Of a stretch of DNA of 64,000 nt, positions 48,831 to 60,560 are shown one piece after another. Made by a program: the position numbers and the translations under genes. The stretch is from Epiperipatus broadwayi. Lineage: Eukaryota > Onychophora > Udeonychophora > Euonychophora > Peripatidae. How positions within the stretch are numbered: position 1 is the stretch's first letter; each line of letters starts with the position of its first letter. The notes beneath the pieces were generated by a model that saw only the letters and a list, made by a program, of their open reading frames with translations, did no database searches and was not told the origin of the DNA. Where the stretch lies: assembly GCA_028023455.1 (NCBI GenBank), contig JAQFVV010000182.1, positions 1,240,001 to 1,304,000 of the forward strand, read 5' to 3'.

Positions 48831-51480
48831 TCATTGAAAATAAACAATAGGTGCATTCAGGCTACTTAATGGGCATCTGGGCCTCGTCAAGCGGAAAGAG
48901 AGAATATTCAAGAAGGTCTTTCAAACATATAAATAGACCAAAATTTTAGGTTGTCTCTTAGGTTCGCCATCTTAAATAGTGTTGCAGAACAGACCCATGT
49001 CAATTTAAATTCTGAAATATGAATCCGGAGTAGAGGGACTAAATTTGCTTCCCTTTTCTTCTCCAAAAATCGTTTTCATACTGCTATGCTAACCTACCAT
49101 CTCCACTTACGGACTGCCTAATTTAAATGCTGTAATAACTATCTCAAGATGCCAGCCATTATTTTTCAAAGCTTTGCCTTGCTTAACTGTGTTTTCCTCA
49201 TTTGTAATTTTACATATTCAATCCATACGTACGTCAAGACATCAGGAAGGGGAACATAAATCCTTATCATGCCACTAATATGAACTCTTTAAAAACTTTC
49301 AATTCAAAACCTAAATCAATTATAATGTAATTCTCCTTCTATTTAAACATGATGTTGTAATACTAATTGTAACCATTCTATAACGTAATGACTTTCTCTT
49401 TCTGTTATAAAAATCTAATGCACGAATCTATAATTTTATTTTTTTGTAATGCATTTCTTTAATAGGTTTCACAATTTTTATTTTTAATATTTTAAATGCA
49501 GCAAACTTTTATTTTTAATATTATAAATTTCGTATGATTTAATTTAATATACTAATAGTACAATTAAGTAAACCGATCCTAAATTTTCTTATATTAGATA
49601 TCCTAGATATTATGGGATGTTAAATCGTAAATGTAAGCTTTCTTACCTAACTAAAAGTTTGCTCGATTGAATAATATTTTAAGTTATTCTATTTGCTTAG
49701 TGGCAGATTATTCGCTGCTACATTTAATATGTCACTTTATTACCATGTTTACGCTATTGATTTTATTTTCAAATTATATTTTAAAGAAAACTTAATAATA
49801 TTACCTTTGCTGTTTCTTTATTATATGATCAATCAGTTGCCCATCACACCATCTAGTATGGTAATTATTTATGGAATTAATTACTAGTTGGCGTTTTAAT
49901 ATTTGTTTAATGAAGGGAGCAATATTCCCTCTTATTTGTGACATCCTAACTAATATTAAAAGTCATTTACGTACCTTTTGAGGGGGCTCAAATTATTTCA
50001 TATCATTATGCTAGATTCTATTAAATTACAAGAGCCTTAATCAACATATCAGCGTTATTAAGAACCTGATTTATTTTTATTATTAGTGTTGCTTGGCTTA
50101 CATAATGTTACGAAATTACCTCACTTTGCTTTGTCAAACTAAACCCCGGAGAAACGGGATTCTTTTACTTAATGGCATATCCGTGAATGGGACTTGGAAG
50201 CACTGGCTCCAGGATATTGTCAGGTTATCGTTTAGGCTCTGCATGGATTAACATTGGAAAACAGACCATGATAATTCCTATGAGACCACCCTTTTCAAAT
50301 GCTGACCTGTCACGTGTACAGGCACATTTTATATTCTTATATCATTGATGAAGCATTCATCCTAAAATGGACTCAATCTATTCTAGCATTATGATTTAGT
50401 CAGCACCACGATTCATGTTTAATATTTTTATATTTGCCCATTTTAAATCTGTAAGGCGTAATGCCATGATATCTAAATCCATCTCGTATTTTCGTTTATA
50501 TTATAAGTCAGGTAATGTCATTTTAAAGCTTATTTAATACCCACCCTCTCATTGAGACAATATTGAATGCACTAACAAATAATGTTAAATAAATCTTTTC
50601 CAGTCAGAAAAGAATAGAATAAAATACAAATAACTTTTCTGTTTTAACATTTTAAGGTCTAATGATTATTGAAGTGAATAATGTAAATTCTAAAATATTT
50701 TCATACGTGGTTCAAATGAACCATAATAAATTGATGTAACTTATATCCTATTTATGTTTTAAAATCACTCATTTTTCCTAAAATAATCATAGCGTCCACG
50801 TTATATAATATGGTAAAATTGATATCTATTGTTAGCATATTAAGCCGCACCTTTTGAATATCTGTACATTTTTTTGAATCATAATATCCAATCGCAGATT
50901 TGCGTAATATTTAATCAGTAACTTATATTATATAAATTTTTCAATACGCAAATCAGCATTAATAATCAAAGTGAAACCTATAATTCTATTAGTGTTATAT
51001 ATAAATAGATTCGCAACTGTTTGTTAAATTAAATATATGTTTATTCATTTTCTAATTAATATTAATAAATTATTAACTATATAATTATTACTTAAGTCTG
51101 CTTTGCCTCATGATTTATGCATACACATCGTTAATTAGATTGCATTATATATAGCTGATTTCCACTGACCTTAGGCCAATTTTTAGATTTATTAATGAAT
51201 TTTATGAAAAGCCTAATTATAATCTTAAGCTATTTTGGGGGCTGGGGTTTGAAGCCTTGTAGTATTATAATTCCCTGTAGATCTCTTGTTTCTCTGCTGT
51301 TGCTCAGGGACAAGTATGAATAAAATTTCATTTGTTATCATCAGAAATGTTATTCGTAATGTTATAGATCTGGAAAATAGGCAAGAGGGCAGAGTTCATG
51401 TATTTTGCACATGATTGTATTCGAGGTACTTTGGCCTAGATGCTAGCTCTTGTTAGACAAACCTACAATTCTAACCAGTA
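48831..51480. other. Low-repeat, complex-sequence region
   Basis: The longest stretch with few microsatellites and no recognised mobile element. It contains many TAATTA/ATTAAT-type sites and islands of higher GC (for example 50140-50330 and 51220-51320). I find no ORF or RNA gene to support. It is a candidate for host regulatory DNA; this is inference only. Confidence 0.35.
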
Positions 51481-51759
51481 CAATATATACATATCTTCTA
51501 CTTCTTTAACAGAATGAGAATTTGAAAAAATATAAACCTGAATTATGTGCATTTGGTTCTTTCTATTAAAGCAACTAATTAGTTTTTTCTATTTATTTAT
51601 CCATTTAATCTTTGCAATATTATTTTTTTATATTTTATAGATAATAAATTTTATTCCCACATGCTTCCAATATTTATGCTTTTATAATAAAATCCATGTT
51701 TACTTTTCAAATTAATTTTTACCAGTTCTAATTTCACAATCTTTCATTTAATATTACAT

Positions 51760-53550
51760 AGTTTTTCTTTCAATTTGTGCACCTTTCTGTTAGTTGATCT
51801 ACAGTTGTAGGTAGTTTATTAAAATATCATCATTAAATGACAGTCTGGCTTCAAAACCATGGATTCCTAGCAAACATTGCTTTCAATTATCAACTAGTTT
51901 TTTTTGATCGATGACTTTATAGTTTCCAAAAAATTAGGAACATAATTTTTTTTGTCTATCATGAAATTTGATTCAGCATTCGTGCACTCATGTATCTGTT
52001 CATCCTGTCCTAAAAAAGTAGAACTAATGTTTCAATAAAAACTATTAGATTTTTAAAATAGAAACCCAATGCTGTAATTTTGCACTTAAAACTCAAAGTT
52101 AAATCCAGTGATTCCATCACAATTCGTTTATGAGAATAATCATACCATAATGACAATGATAAAAATATATGGAGTGAATATTAGGAATTTGTCTTGCTCA
52201 ATTATTTTAAGATCTCAAAGAGATGAAAAATATTCTCTTAAAATTAAAGACTTTTTTTGGCTTTGGCAACTTCAAAAATACATGTTACTATTATATTCCA
52301 CAGATAATAGCTATGAATTTTATTACAAAACATTCATTTTTATTATCTTTTTTTTAAAAAAAATTACTATCTTAAAATGAAATATAATTTGAATATATTT
52401 ACTTATTTAATGGCATTGACTATAAAAATAAATAAGAATTTTGCTGCTAGCTTAAATATTTATTATTTAATGCAATTACTTTAATTTAAAATCAAATATT
52501 TCTCATTAAAATACATTATTCTTAAATATTAATATATATATAAGTATTTTATAAATATATATTTTTAACTATAATTATTTTTATTTTAGCAAGATGTATT
52601 ATAAGAATAATATTTAATTTTTAACTCATTATTATGTATTTGCTAAAAGGCAAATCTCACATATTGAAATCAGACATGTATAATTACTTTTCTTTTTAAA
52701 ATAGTTTATTAATCTTTCCTCTCCACTGATACTTATTCATCATTTTTACTCTTCACTAATATATTTTTCATAATTTTTTTTTGGCTAAAAATATACGTTC
52801 AATCCAATTTCATTTTCTCTTTATAATTTCCCCAATATGTGTTTTTTTTTTATTTAAAATTTTGTCACCATTTTAATATTGCCACTCTTATTTTTAACTT
52901 AATTTTTTATGTAAAGCTTGAATTTCTCTTTTTCTAATTGACTATGTCTTCCTTCCATATAAAGTGATATCCCAAACAGCTCATTTAGTAAGCCTCTTTC
53001 TTAAATTTAATTTCTATAATCACAAAATAATCTTATATATTTACTTATTAAAAACTTATTTATCCACTAAAATTATCATACTAATTTCTTGACTACTTTA
53101 TCTTCAATTCTCTAACTATCCAAAGATTTAAAAGCACTAACTGCATAATATTCTGTCCAGTGCTTTCTTTTAATAGTTTTATCTCATTGGGGTTTTTTTA
53201 GTTTTATTTACATTTATTTTTATTCCAACTCTTCCACAAGTTCTATCAATCTTATATAAAATTTTGTTGAAATTTATTATCATTATTTACTAATACTGCT
53301 CTATCATCACCATATGATACATTAAACATTTTTACTTCCAATGTTAACTCCATCATTATCAAAATGACACTTTTCATTTTATATCTCATTTTTATATCAT
53401 CATTTCAGTAAAAATATTATCAAATGTAGCAAATATTTTTACAGTGCATATTCATAATTTTTAACAAACAATTTTTTTTTGCAATCTATACCTTTTTTAT
53501 TTTTGTAATAAAGTTTTTAATCCAAAAAAATAGTAAAAGAAACATGTTTT
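51760..53550 (-). pseudogene. RTE-like LINE relic 2
   Basis: Minus-strand reading near 52985-52915 gives KLNLRKRLTK, then AVWDITLYGRKT and SIRKRE, the RLxK..VW..aLYGsEtW block that follows the RT domain of RTE-like LINEs, with two in-frame stops. Sequence at 51820-52060 is paralogous to 21490-21800 beside LINE relic 1, so both derive from one family. Confidence 0.55.
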
Positions 53551-53896
53551 TATTATAATAATAAGGGTGCTTTGGTATTATTCCTGCTGTGATGTATTAC
53601 TCCAGTGAGATTTTCATCCGATAGTAATTATTCAAAGCTTCCATTTTGATGTTGTACCATCCTAGAATCCTGGCATGACTAATCCTTGCCAAATATATAC
53701 ACATAACCAACTTGCTGACCTGTGTGATTTTGTACTTTTTACTTTTAATGATTTTGTGCTATCAAAATGGATAGATATATTTATTATAAAAAAAAAGGAA
53801 AAATTATAATACTAAATAAAAACATAAAGGTGTGCGTTTTTAATACAGTACTTTTTGTGACTTGGCATTTTATGCCATCAAAAACATTCTTGCTTC

Positions 53897-54375
53897 TCCT
53901 GGCATAATTTGACACTTTATGCTATCATAAATACCCAGCATACATAATACCAAATTTCAAATCAAAAAAAAAAAAACAAATCACAAAGTTTTATTTCTTG
54001 CATCATTTGTAAGTTATATGGTTTTATATTTAAAAATACATTTACAGCTAAAACTTTATATATATGTTTTTTTTTAAAAGAACATTTAAAATCTAATGTT
54101 AAATTTACAGTTCACCATTTTTAGCTAAAATTAAAACTTTATCTTAACAATTCACCTTTTTTTTTTTAGATTAAAAAAGAAATGTAAAGCTAAAACTTTG
54201 TTAGAGCTTGCCTTTTAAATAATGTTTCAGGGTTCTTTTTCACATTTTGTTTTTTTACTATAATGAATATATATCTCCATCATCAAAAATAAGATGTCTT
54301 TTTTTTAGATTTGAAGTCTGGTATCATATGTTCTGGGTGTTTATGATGGCACAAAGTGTCATATTATGCTGGAAG
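53897..54375. mobile_element. MITE-like element with ~65-bp inverted repeats
   Basis: 53897-53963 and 54309-54373 are inverted copies sharing GCATAAT-TGACACTTT, ATCATAAA-ACCCAG and TTCAAATC. The interior is AT-rich with internal direct repeats of a GCTAAAACTTT-type motif. No ORF; it lies between LINE relic 2 and the gypsy remnant. Confidence 0.6.
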
Positions 54376-57181
54376 GGGGGAAAGATGTCCTGACAGCCCT
54401 TTAATGCTGTAATAAAGTCACAAAAATATTAAAATCTCACAATGTATTTTTTTCTTTTTCCATAATGAATATATCTCTCAATTTATTTTTTTTAAGATTT
54501 GAAGTTTGCTAGTACATATGATATGACTTATTACTCTGATGATATATTATTCTAAGTTTGTGATATGTTTAAAATAATGTCTTCATAGGATCTACAGGCA
54601 AATTTTATCAACAGTTACATGACTTTGACCTTCAAGTGTTATTACTATCTTATTCCCCATTATTATATATTCCTTACCTACTGTCAACCTTTCCCTGTTT
54701 ACCCAAAACCCTTGATCTAAATAACTTGGTTTTGTTTTAGGCCTTCCTTCTGTTATCCATTTGGTTAATATCTGGTATCCCTGATTATCTTTTGTCCATT
54801 TTTCTACTGTTTCACTGTTTATCATGTTTGATTTCATATTATTTATATAATTGACCTCTGTTTCTGAATTTATAGGTTCTAGTTTGTCTGGGCATCTAGA
54901 TAAAGCATCTGCATGTATGATATTTTCCTTTTTTTTTGTAATATAACTGATAAATATATGTGGCCAAAATATTCCACCAGTGTAACATTTTCAGACTTAT
55001 GTGTTCCGGGCTACTTTGTCATAGGTAAAAATACCTAATAATGGTTTATGATCAGGAAATATTTCAAAATTTTTCCCCCATATATATTGGTGAAATTTTT
55101 TTAGTGCAACTATAATAGCCAATGCTTCTTTATTGATTTGGCTATAATTTTTTTTTTGCATTTGAGAGAGTGCATAAAGTGTACACCACTGGTCATACTT
55201 CCTTTTCTCCAAGTGTGCTAATATTGTCCCTACCCCATATTCAGATGCATCAGTGGTTATTTGCAGTTTTTCTCACTATCATATTGCACCCATAACTTAT
55301 CTGACATTAACAGGGCCTTTGTTTTCTCAAACACTGACTCTTGTGTGTGTGTGCACTGCCATTTTGGATATGTTCTTAGCAAATCATATAATGGTTTAAC
55401 TACCATTGCATTGTTGTTTAGAAACAGTTCATAAAAGTTTACTAATTCCAAAAATGTTTGTGGCTGTTTTATGTTCTGGGGTTTGTTTGTATTTTTTACT
55501 GATTTGATTTTCTCAGGATATGGCTTTTTCTCTCTGCCTAAAATAATGTGGCCTAAAAAAAACTAATTCTTAAATTTGACACATTTTTTTCTCATTCAAT
55601 TTAACCCCTGCCCTACTTAGTCTTTTGAAAACTCTTAATACCCTGCTCTTAAATCTTTTATTATTGCTGTAGTAATTAGAATATCATCAAAATATGGTAT
55701 GATTCCTGTTAATCCATTTAGAATATGGTCAATTTTCACTTGGAAAATGTTGGTAGCTGTGGAGATTCCAAATGGAAGTCTATTACAACTAAACAACCTG
55801 ATAGTTAAAGTTAAGATTTGAGCTGTTTTTTCTTCACTTTGATATGATGATAAGCGGAATTCAGATCTAATTTCACCAAAAACTTTGCATCTGTTAATTC
55901 AGTGAGCACTTCTCTTACATTAAATACTGAATATGCTCCTTTATTAAGGTATTTTTTCATAGTGACTCTATAATCCCCACAAATGCTAATTTGATCATTT
56001 GGCTTAATGATTACTACTATTGGTGTTGCACAATCCACCAACTTAACCTGTGTTAAAGTGATTTGATTTTTTTCTCTACTTTTTCTTTTTGTGCCAACGA
56101 TATTTTTCTGGCTTTATAAATAATATGATTTGATTTTTCCACTAACTCAATATGGACAGGGTTTGTTACTATTAGCCCTAATTCATTTGCAAATAATTCT
56201 GGAAATCTTTGCTTTATCTCTTGTCCACTTGACCTATTGTTCACATTAATAGTTATTCCGAACTTTTTAAACCAGTCCCACCCTATTAATGGACTGATTT
56301 TTTCGTTTACTATATTTAAGTAATTTTACCCTTTTATTTCTGTACTTTATAGGAACTATCACATAACCTATCATTCCCAGTTAATTTCCACTGACATCTA
56401 CAGCTTTGATAGATGTCTCTTTAATTGATATATCTGTATGTTCTCCCCCAAGCTGTTTCCATAGCTTCTGTGAGATCATTGTTATTGCAGACCTGCTATC
56501 AATTTCCACTTCTAACTTTTCATTACAGACTTCTAACTGTAACATAAACTTATTTTGCATATTTATTCTCATATTATTGATATTACACAATATTGTCTGT
56601 TGCAACTCCCTCCGTTTTTATTTTTTGCTGCCACTCCTGACTAGCTTTTTTTTCACTTTGCCTACATTTATTTTCCAAATGCTCTTTCTGTTTACATTTA
56701 TGGCTCCTTTCATTTTGAAATTTGCACTCTCTTTTCATGTGCCCAGCTTCGCCACAGCAAAAGCAATTCATTCTTTTGCTTGAGCTAATGTTTTCTTCCC
56801 ATTCCGTTCAATCAGTTTTTCCAACTGTAATTTTCTCATTTTCACTTTTATTTTTAATAAGTGCTGCTTGCTCTACTATCAGCTCATGAGCCACTCACTT
56901 CTTAATAGCTGACTCAAGTTTTGCCTGAGTCCATCATCTACCAGACACCACAATAAATGATTTAATAGTACCTCATCTACATAATCTCCACATAAGCAAT
57001 CTTTTGCTAATTCTTTTAATGCCATGCTGTACTGTTTTACTATTTCACCTTTAGTTTGTTTTCTATTTTTTAAAGACAAACCTGTCTATATGTTTAGACT
57101 CTCTTGGGCTAAAATGATCACTTAATTGTTTGACTCTCTTCATATAACACCATCTCCTTTATATATATATATATATATATA

Positions 57182-57786
57182 TGAAAAACCATAAAACAAT
57201 ATAATACTAGATTAAATTCAAAAATTTTACCAAAATCCTTTCACAACCATGGCTTTATCTGCTACAAATAGACCTTCTCAAGTGAAAATCAAACTATAAG
57301 AAATAACAAATATATACACACAATCAAACCTTCCCATAATTAGTTGTGGTAAGTTTTATGTAGGCCAGAGTAAGTTTAGTCTTAATGAAAGGATTAAGGT
57401 TCATATAAGTAGAGTTAAACATAGATATCTAAACTCAGCTTTATATTTTCATGAATTAAATAAAGGTCATACAATATTATTTGACAATGCTTCGGTTATT
57501 TTTTATGAAAAGAATGAATTAGAAAGAAGAATAAAGGAGACTTTGATGATAAATCTTCTTGATTCTGAGGCTATCAATCTTATGAAGACTTCTTTTGATA
57601 TTAAGGGAAGGTGGAGTTTGAACTGAATTATGGGAAAATTTGATTGTGTATATATATTTGTTATTTCTTATAGTTTGATTTTCACTTGAAAAGGTCTATT
57701 TGTAGTAGATGAAACCATGGTTGTGAAAGGATTTTGGTAAAATTTTTGAATTTAATCTAGTATTGTATTGTTATATGGTTTTTTAT
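57182..57786 (+). mobile_element. Small PLE fragment with ~160-bp inverted terminal repeats
   Basis: 57182-57341 and 57627-57786 are inverted copies (GAAAAACCATA...CCCATAATT), bracketing a single GIY-YIG coding segment. The TIRs carry a hammerhead-like fold (57239-57287 minus; 57680-57728 plus): a perfect 6-bp TTTCAC/GTGAAA stem, a TTGAGAA-type core, a GTCTA/TAGAT stem and, in the right copy, GAAAC. The core departs from CTGANGA, so it is probably inactive. Both outer flanks are TA repeats within a gypsy gag sequence, so this is a nested insertion. PLE terminal repeats in inverted orientation are known for the class. Confidence 0.75.
57342..57626 (+). pseudogene. GIY-YIG endonuclease domain of a Penelope-like element
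   Basis: An uninterrupted 94-codon segment ending TGA reads SCGKFYVGQSKFSLNERI, then H, then a block with FHELNKGH and RRIKETLMINLL. The order K-YVGQ, L--RI--H, H----GH, E/R-R--E---I matches PLE-type GIY-YIG nuclease domains (the GIY position is K-F-Y, YIG is Y-V-G). The domain normally sits at the C terminus after RT and nicks target DNA. RT is absent, and no start codon is convincing since the frame runs out of the left TIR. It is a partial gene preserved without stops. Confidence 0.8.
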
Positions 57787-57990
57787 TTTTGCTAGTATAG
57801 TGTTAGGCAGGTTTGGTTTTATATATATATATTATCCTTCTTCCTGATAAACACATTAGTGCTGCTATCTTTTTTTTAATGTCCTTAATCCCATTCACCA
57901 GCATCACTAACACTGAATTCCTATATCACTGACTGTCCTAATGACATTTTTTCTAAGATTCAAAAAACCCTATTGTGACTGGATCACTTT

Positions 57991-58872
57991 TTAAAATTCC
58001 TATTTTACAGGTTTGAATACAACTGTGACTGTGAAAAGTTTGTTATGTGTTCAACCATGAAGCTGAATGCCAACAAAATAACAAAAATTATAAGAACAAC
58101 ATCAAAATAAGAATAAAAATATATTTATTTAATTAATGTACATAACATATTATATACAATTATGACTTCAGTAATTCTGATGACTACTAACAACTGACCA
58201 CCAGCAATTATTCCCACACATATATATACCTAAAGTTCTACATTTATTAATGTGATCAAATCAATCCTTGAATTGAAGGATTATTTCCCACTAAATGCTA
58301 ATACTCCTATAGTTAAACATTAATCACTGTCTTCATTATTCTCAGACTTGAGTAAATAACTAAAAAAATTGTTTATACTCACAGTCCAACTCTGCACAGT
58401 TCTCACGAGGGCTTATTATGTGTACACAAATAAAAATAAGACTAATGCAATCTCTTTAAGTTCCCTACCCAGTTGTTTGCACCTACAGGCACTCGGACTC
58501 TGGGATGAATTCTCTTATAGCAGAAAGGTTGCTACAACTTTTACAACAGCTTTTTCTTTGGATCCTTTTTGCTGACTCCAATGACACAACAGCAACAGCA
58601 CCATCACAAGAAGGGTAAGATCAATAATTATGTGCTTATAACGCTCGTTAAAGAAGTTATATATATTATTAAATTTATTTAAAGCTTAGAGCTTTCAAAA
58701 CTCTATGGCTTCATAATCATAGATGTGTGTGGTTGATAGTGATGAGGGGGAGTATTCAAATTCATGTTAATTAGATGTTTCGGTATTTTATTTAAAATAT
58801 TGTTTGAATTAGTTTGTCCATCTTTTTGAAATGGCAAAACAGGTGTCTTTTTTATTGATTGATTGAGTGTCA
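57991..58872. other. Spacer, possibly the 5' end of the gypsy element
   Basis: By position, 58000-58680 could hold the 5' leader and LTR of the minus-strand gypsy remnant, but I found neither a second LTR nor a primer site. A 68-codon frame at 58369-58575 is not recognised. Confidence 0.35.
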
Positions 58873-60560
58873 TTATTTATAAAATATGCCTCCTTTATTT
58901 TTGCACCTATGGTTGTTACTCTCTTTGCACACTATTCTGAGGTTGGTGGGTTCAAATATGTGTCCAATAGCTTTTTCATGTTCCATGGATGCTGATGTAG
59001 ACTCCTTGTTGTTCAGTGCCCTTTTATACATGTATATGTGCTGGGATGCTCTGTTTGTAATGGTAGCTTTTGTTTCCCCATAATATGAGGCTCTGCATCC
59101 GGCCTGAGGGCATTGTATCTGGTACACCATTTGAGATGTTAGTTTGGGGTCAAGTTTATCTTTTGAATTGTTTATTAGTCTATTGGTGTTGGCTGAAGTA
59201 TGGAAACCAATAATAAATTCTTTTGATAATGTTTTAGTTAGATGTTTGGCAATGTTGGGTATGTATGGTATAGTTATTCATGGCTTATTATCTCTGATTC
59301 TGCCTTGCTGGTTTATTTTTGCTTGGAATTGTGCTATTCTTTTAGTTATGTGTCTATATTTGTAGATATTAGTTCTCTAGTGTATTTTAATATGTTATCT
59401 CTATTGTCTGAATTACATTTACATAAGTAATCATTTCTATGTAGAAACAAATTCAGTCCAGCATATTTATGTGAGTTGGGAACTATTGCACTCTGATGCA
59501 TGTATCCTCTAATTTCTAGGGGTGTGATGGTCATGCGGTACATTAATTGTTTATCTTCTCTTTGTATGTCTAGGTCCAGATATTTTAGATGGTGTTGATC
59601 ATTTTCCCATGTGGTATTTAGTGTGAGTTTAGACATCAGCTGTAATTCTTTGGTGATGTTTAAGATTGTACTCCTTTTAGCAGCAATAAACACATCATCC
59701 ACATATGTAAGATATATCATTGTGGGGTTATCTGCTTGTATAATTGGTATTACTTGTTTCTCATGGTAGTTTAAGAAGATGCTGGACATTATGCCACTAA
59801 TGGTTAGGCCCATTGGCCATCCCTGCTTCATTTTATACCATTTTCCTTCAAAAATAGTGTGAATATTTTCATTTATTCATTCCAAAAAGGCCATAATAAA
59901 GTTAAATTTATCATCTGGGCATTGTTTATTAATTAATTCTGTTTTGACTATGTCTATTGAGTGCTTTCTGTCCACTGATCCATATAGCTCTTTCACATCT
60001 AGAGCTGCCATTTCACACTCTTGATCTATTTGCATATTTTTTGTCCACTAACTCAAATGATGATGCAATAGCATAATCACCAAATCCTATAGTGTCAACC
60101 AACCAGTGGTTAATTAGTTTTGCAGTTTCTTGGTAGTGCATTCCACCAAAGTCTAACATAAGGTGAAGTGGTGTTCCGTCCTTGTGAACTTTGGCATTTT
60201 CAAACATTCTGGGAGGTGTGGTGGCAGATGGATATATATGGTAATATTCTGCTCTGATCATGCCTTTGTCCTTGTGAATCCTGAGTATTGTGGAGATGAA
60301 TTTAATTCTATTTAGTCTCAAGTTGAAATTTGCCTCTTCTTCAAACCTCAAGCTCAGAATTTGGTTCAAAATTTTCTCATGGTATTCTTCATTGTTCATA
60401 ATGACAAACCTGTTTTCTTAATCTTTTTTAATGCATTTCAAGTTGTTGGATTCCAAAAATTGTCTGGTTTTAACAATACTATTTCTCCATTCATTATTTT
60501 CTGCCCTCATGTGTTTATTTCTAATGGTTTTCTTTTCAGCACACTCTATACATTTTTGCA
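58873..60560 (-). pseudogene. Penelope-like element: RT plus GIY-YIG (frameshifted)
   Basis: Reading from about 60560: IKKD-ENRFVIMNNEEYHEKI is the N-terminal RT block (K-ADKG..VIM...Y type). 60399-60013 contains PPRMFENAKVHKDGTPLHL, the PLE P-hYGxPKiHK block. After a frameshift near 60013, MAALDVKELYGSVDR is RT motif A. A TGA at about 59868 interrupts it. KQGWPMGLTISGIMSS (motif B) and TYVDDVFIA (motif C, catalytic Asp pair intact) lie in 59831-59346. After further decay, 59130-58873 gives CPQAGCRASYYGETKATIT--R--QH, a cysteine-containing linker and GIY-YIG nuclease, ending TAA/TGA. At least one frameshift and several stops make it inactive. No terminal repeats identified. Confidence 0.85.

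Larger units (their letters stand above)
54592..57990 (-). pseudogene. Ty3/gypsy retrotransposon remnant (gag, PR, RT, RNase H)
   Basis: Domains in minus-strand order. Gag is at about 57990-57790 (KKIAALMCLSG) and 57180-56879 (HFSPRESKHIDRF, QTKGEIVKQY, LKELAKDC). A CCHC knuckle CFCCGEAGHMKREC lies at about 56765. The protease has VEIDSRSAITMIS near 56505; the usual catalytic D-T/S-G has R for G. RT includes ATPIVVIIKPN, ICGDYRVT, KLDLNSAYHH (56041-55811), LPFGIS and FDDIL (about 55780-55690). RNase H-linked pieces follow at 55451-55257 and 55212-54997 (TDASE-type region lost, INKEALAIIVALKKFHQYI present). The last piece, 54837-54592, precedes where integrase should be; integrase and the 3' LTR are absent. 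It resembles the K02A2.6-like branch. Gag is interrupted by the PLE fragment at 57182-57786. Multiple stops; not active. Confidence 0.85.
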
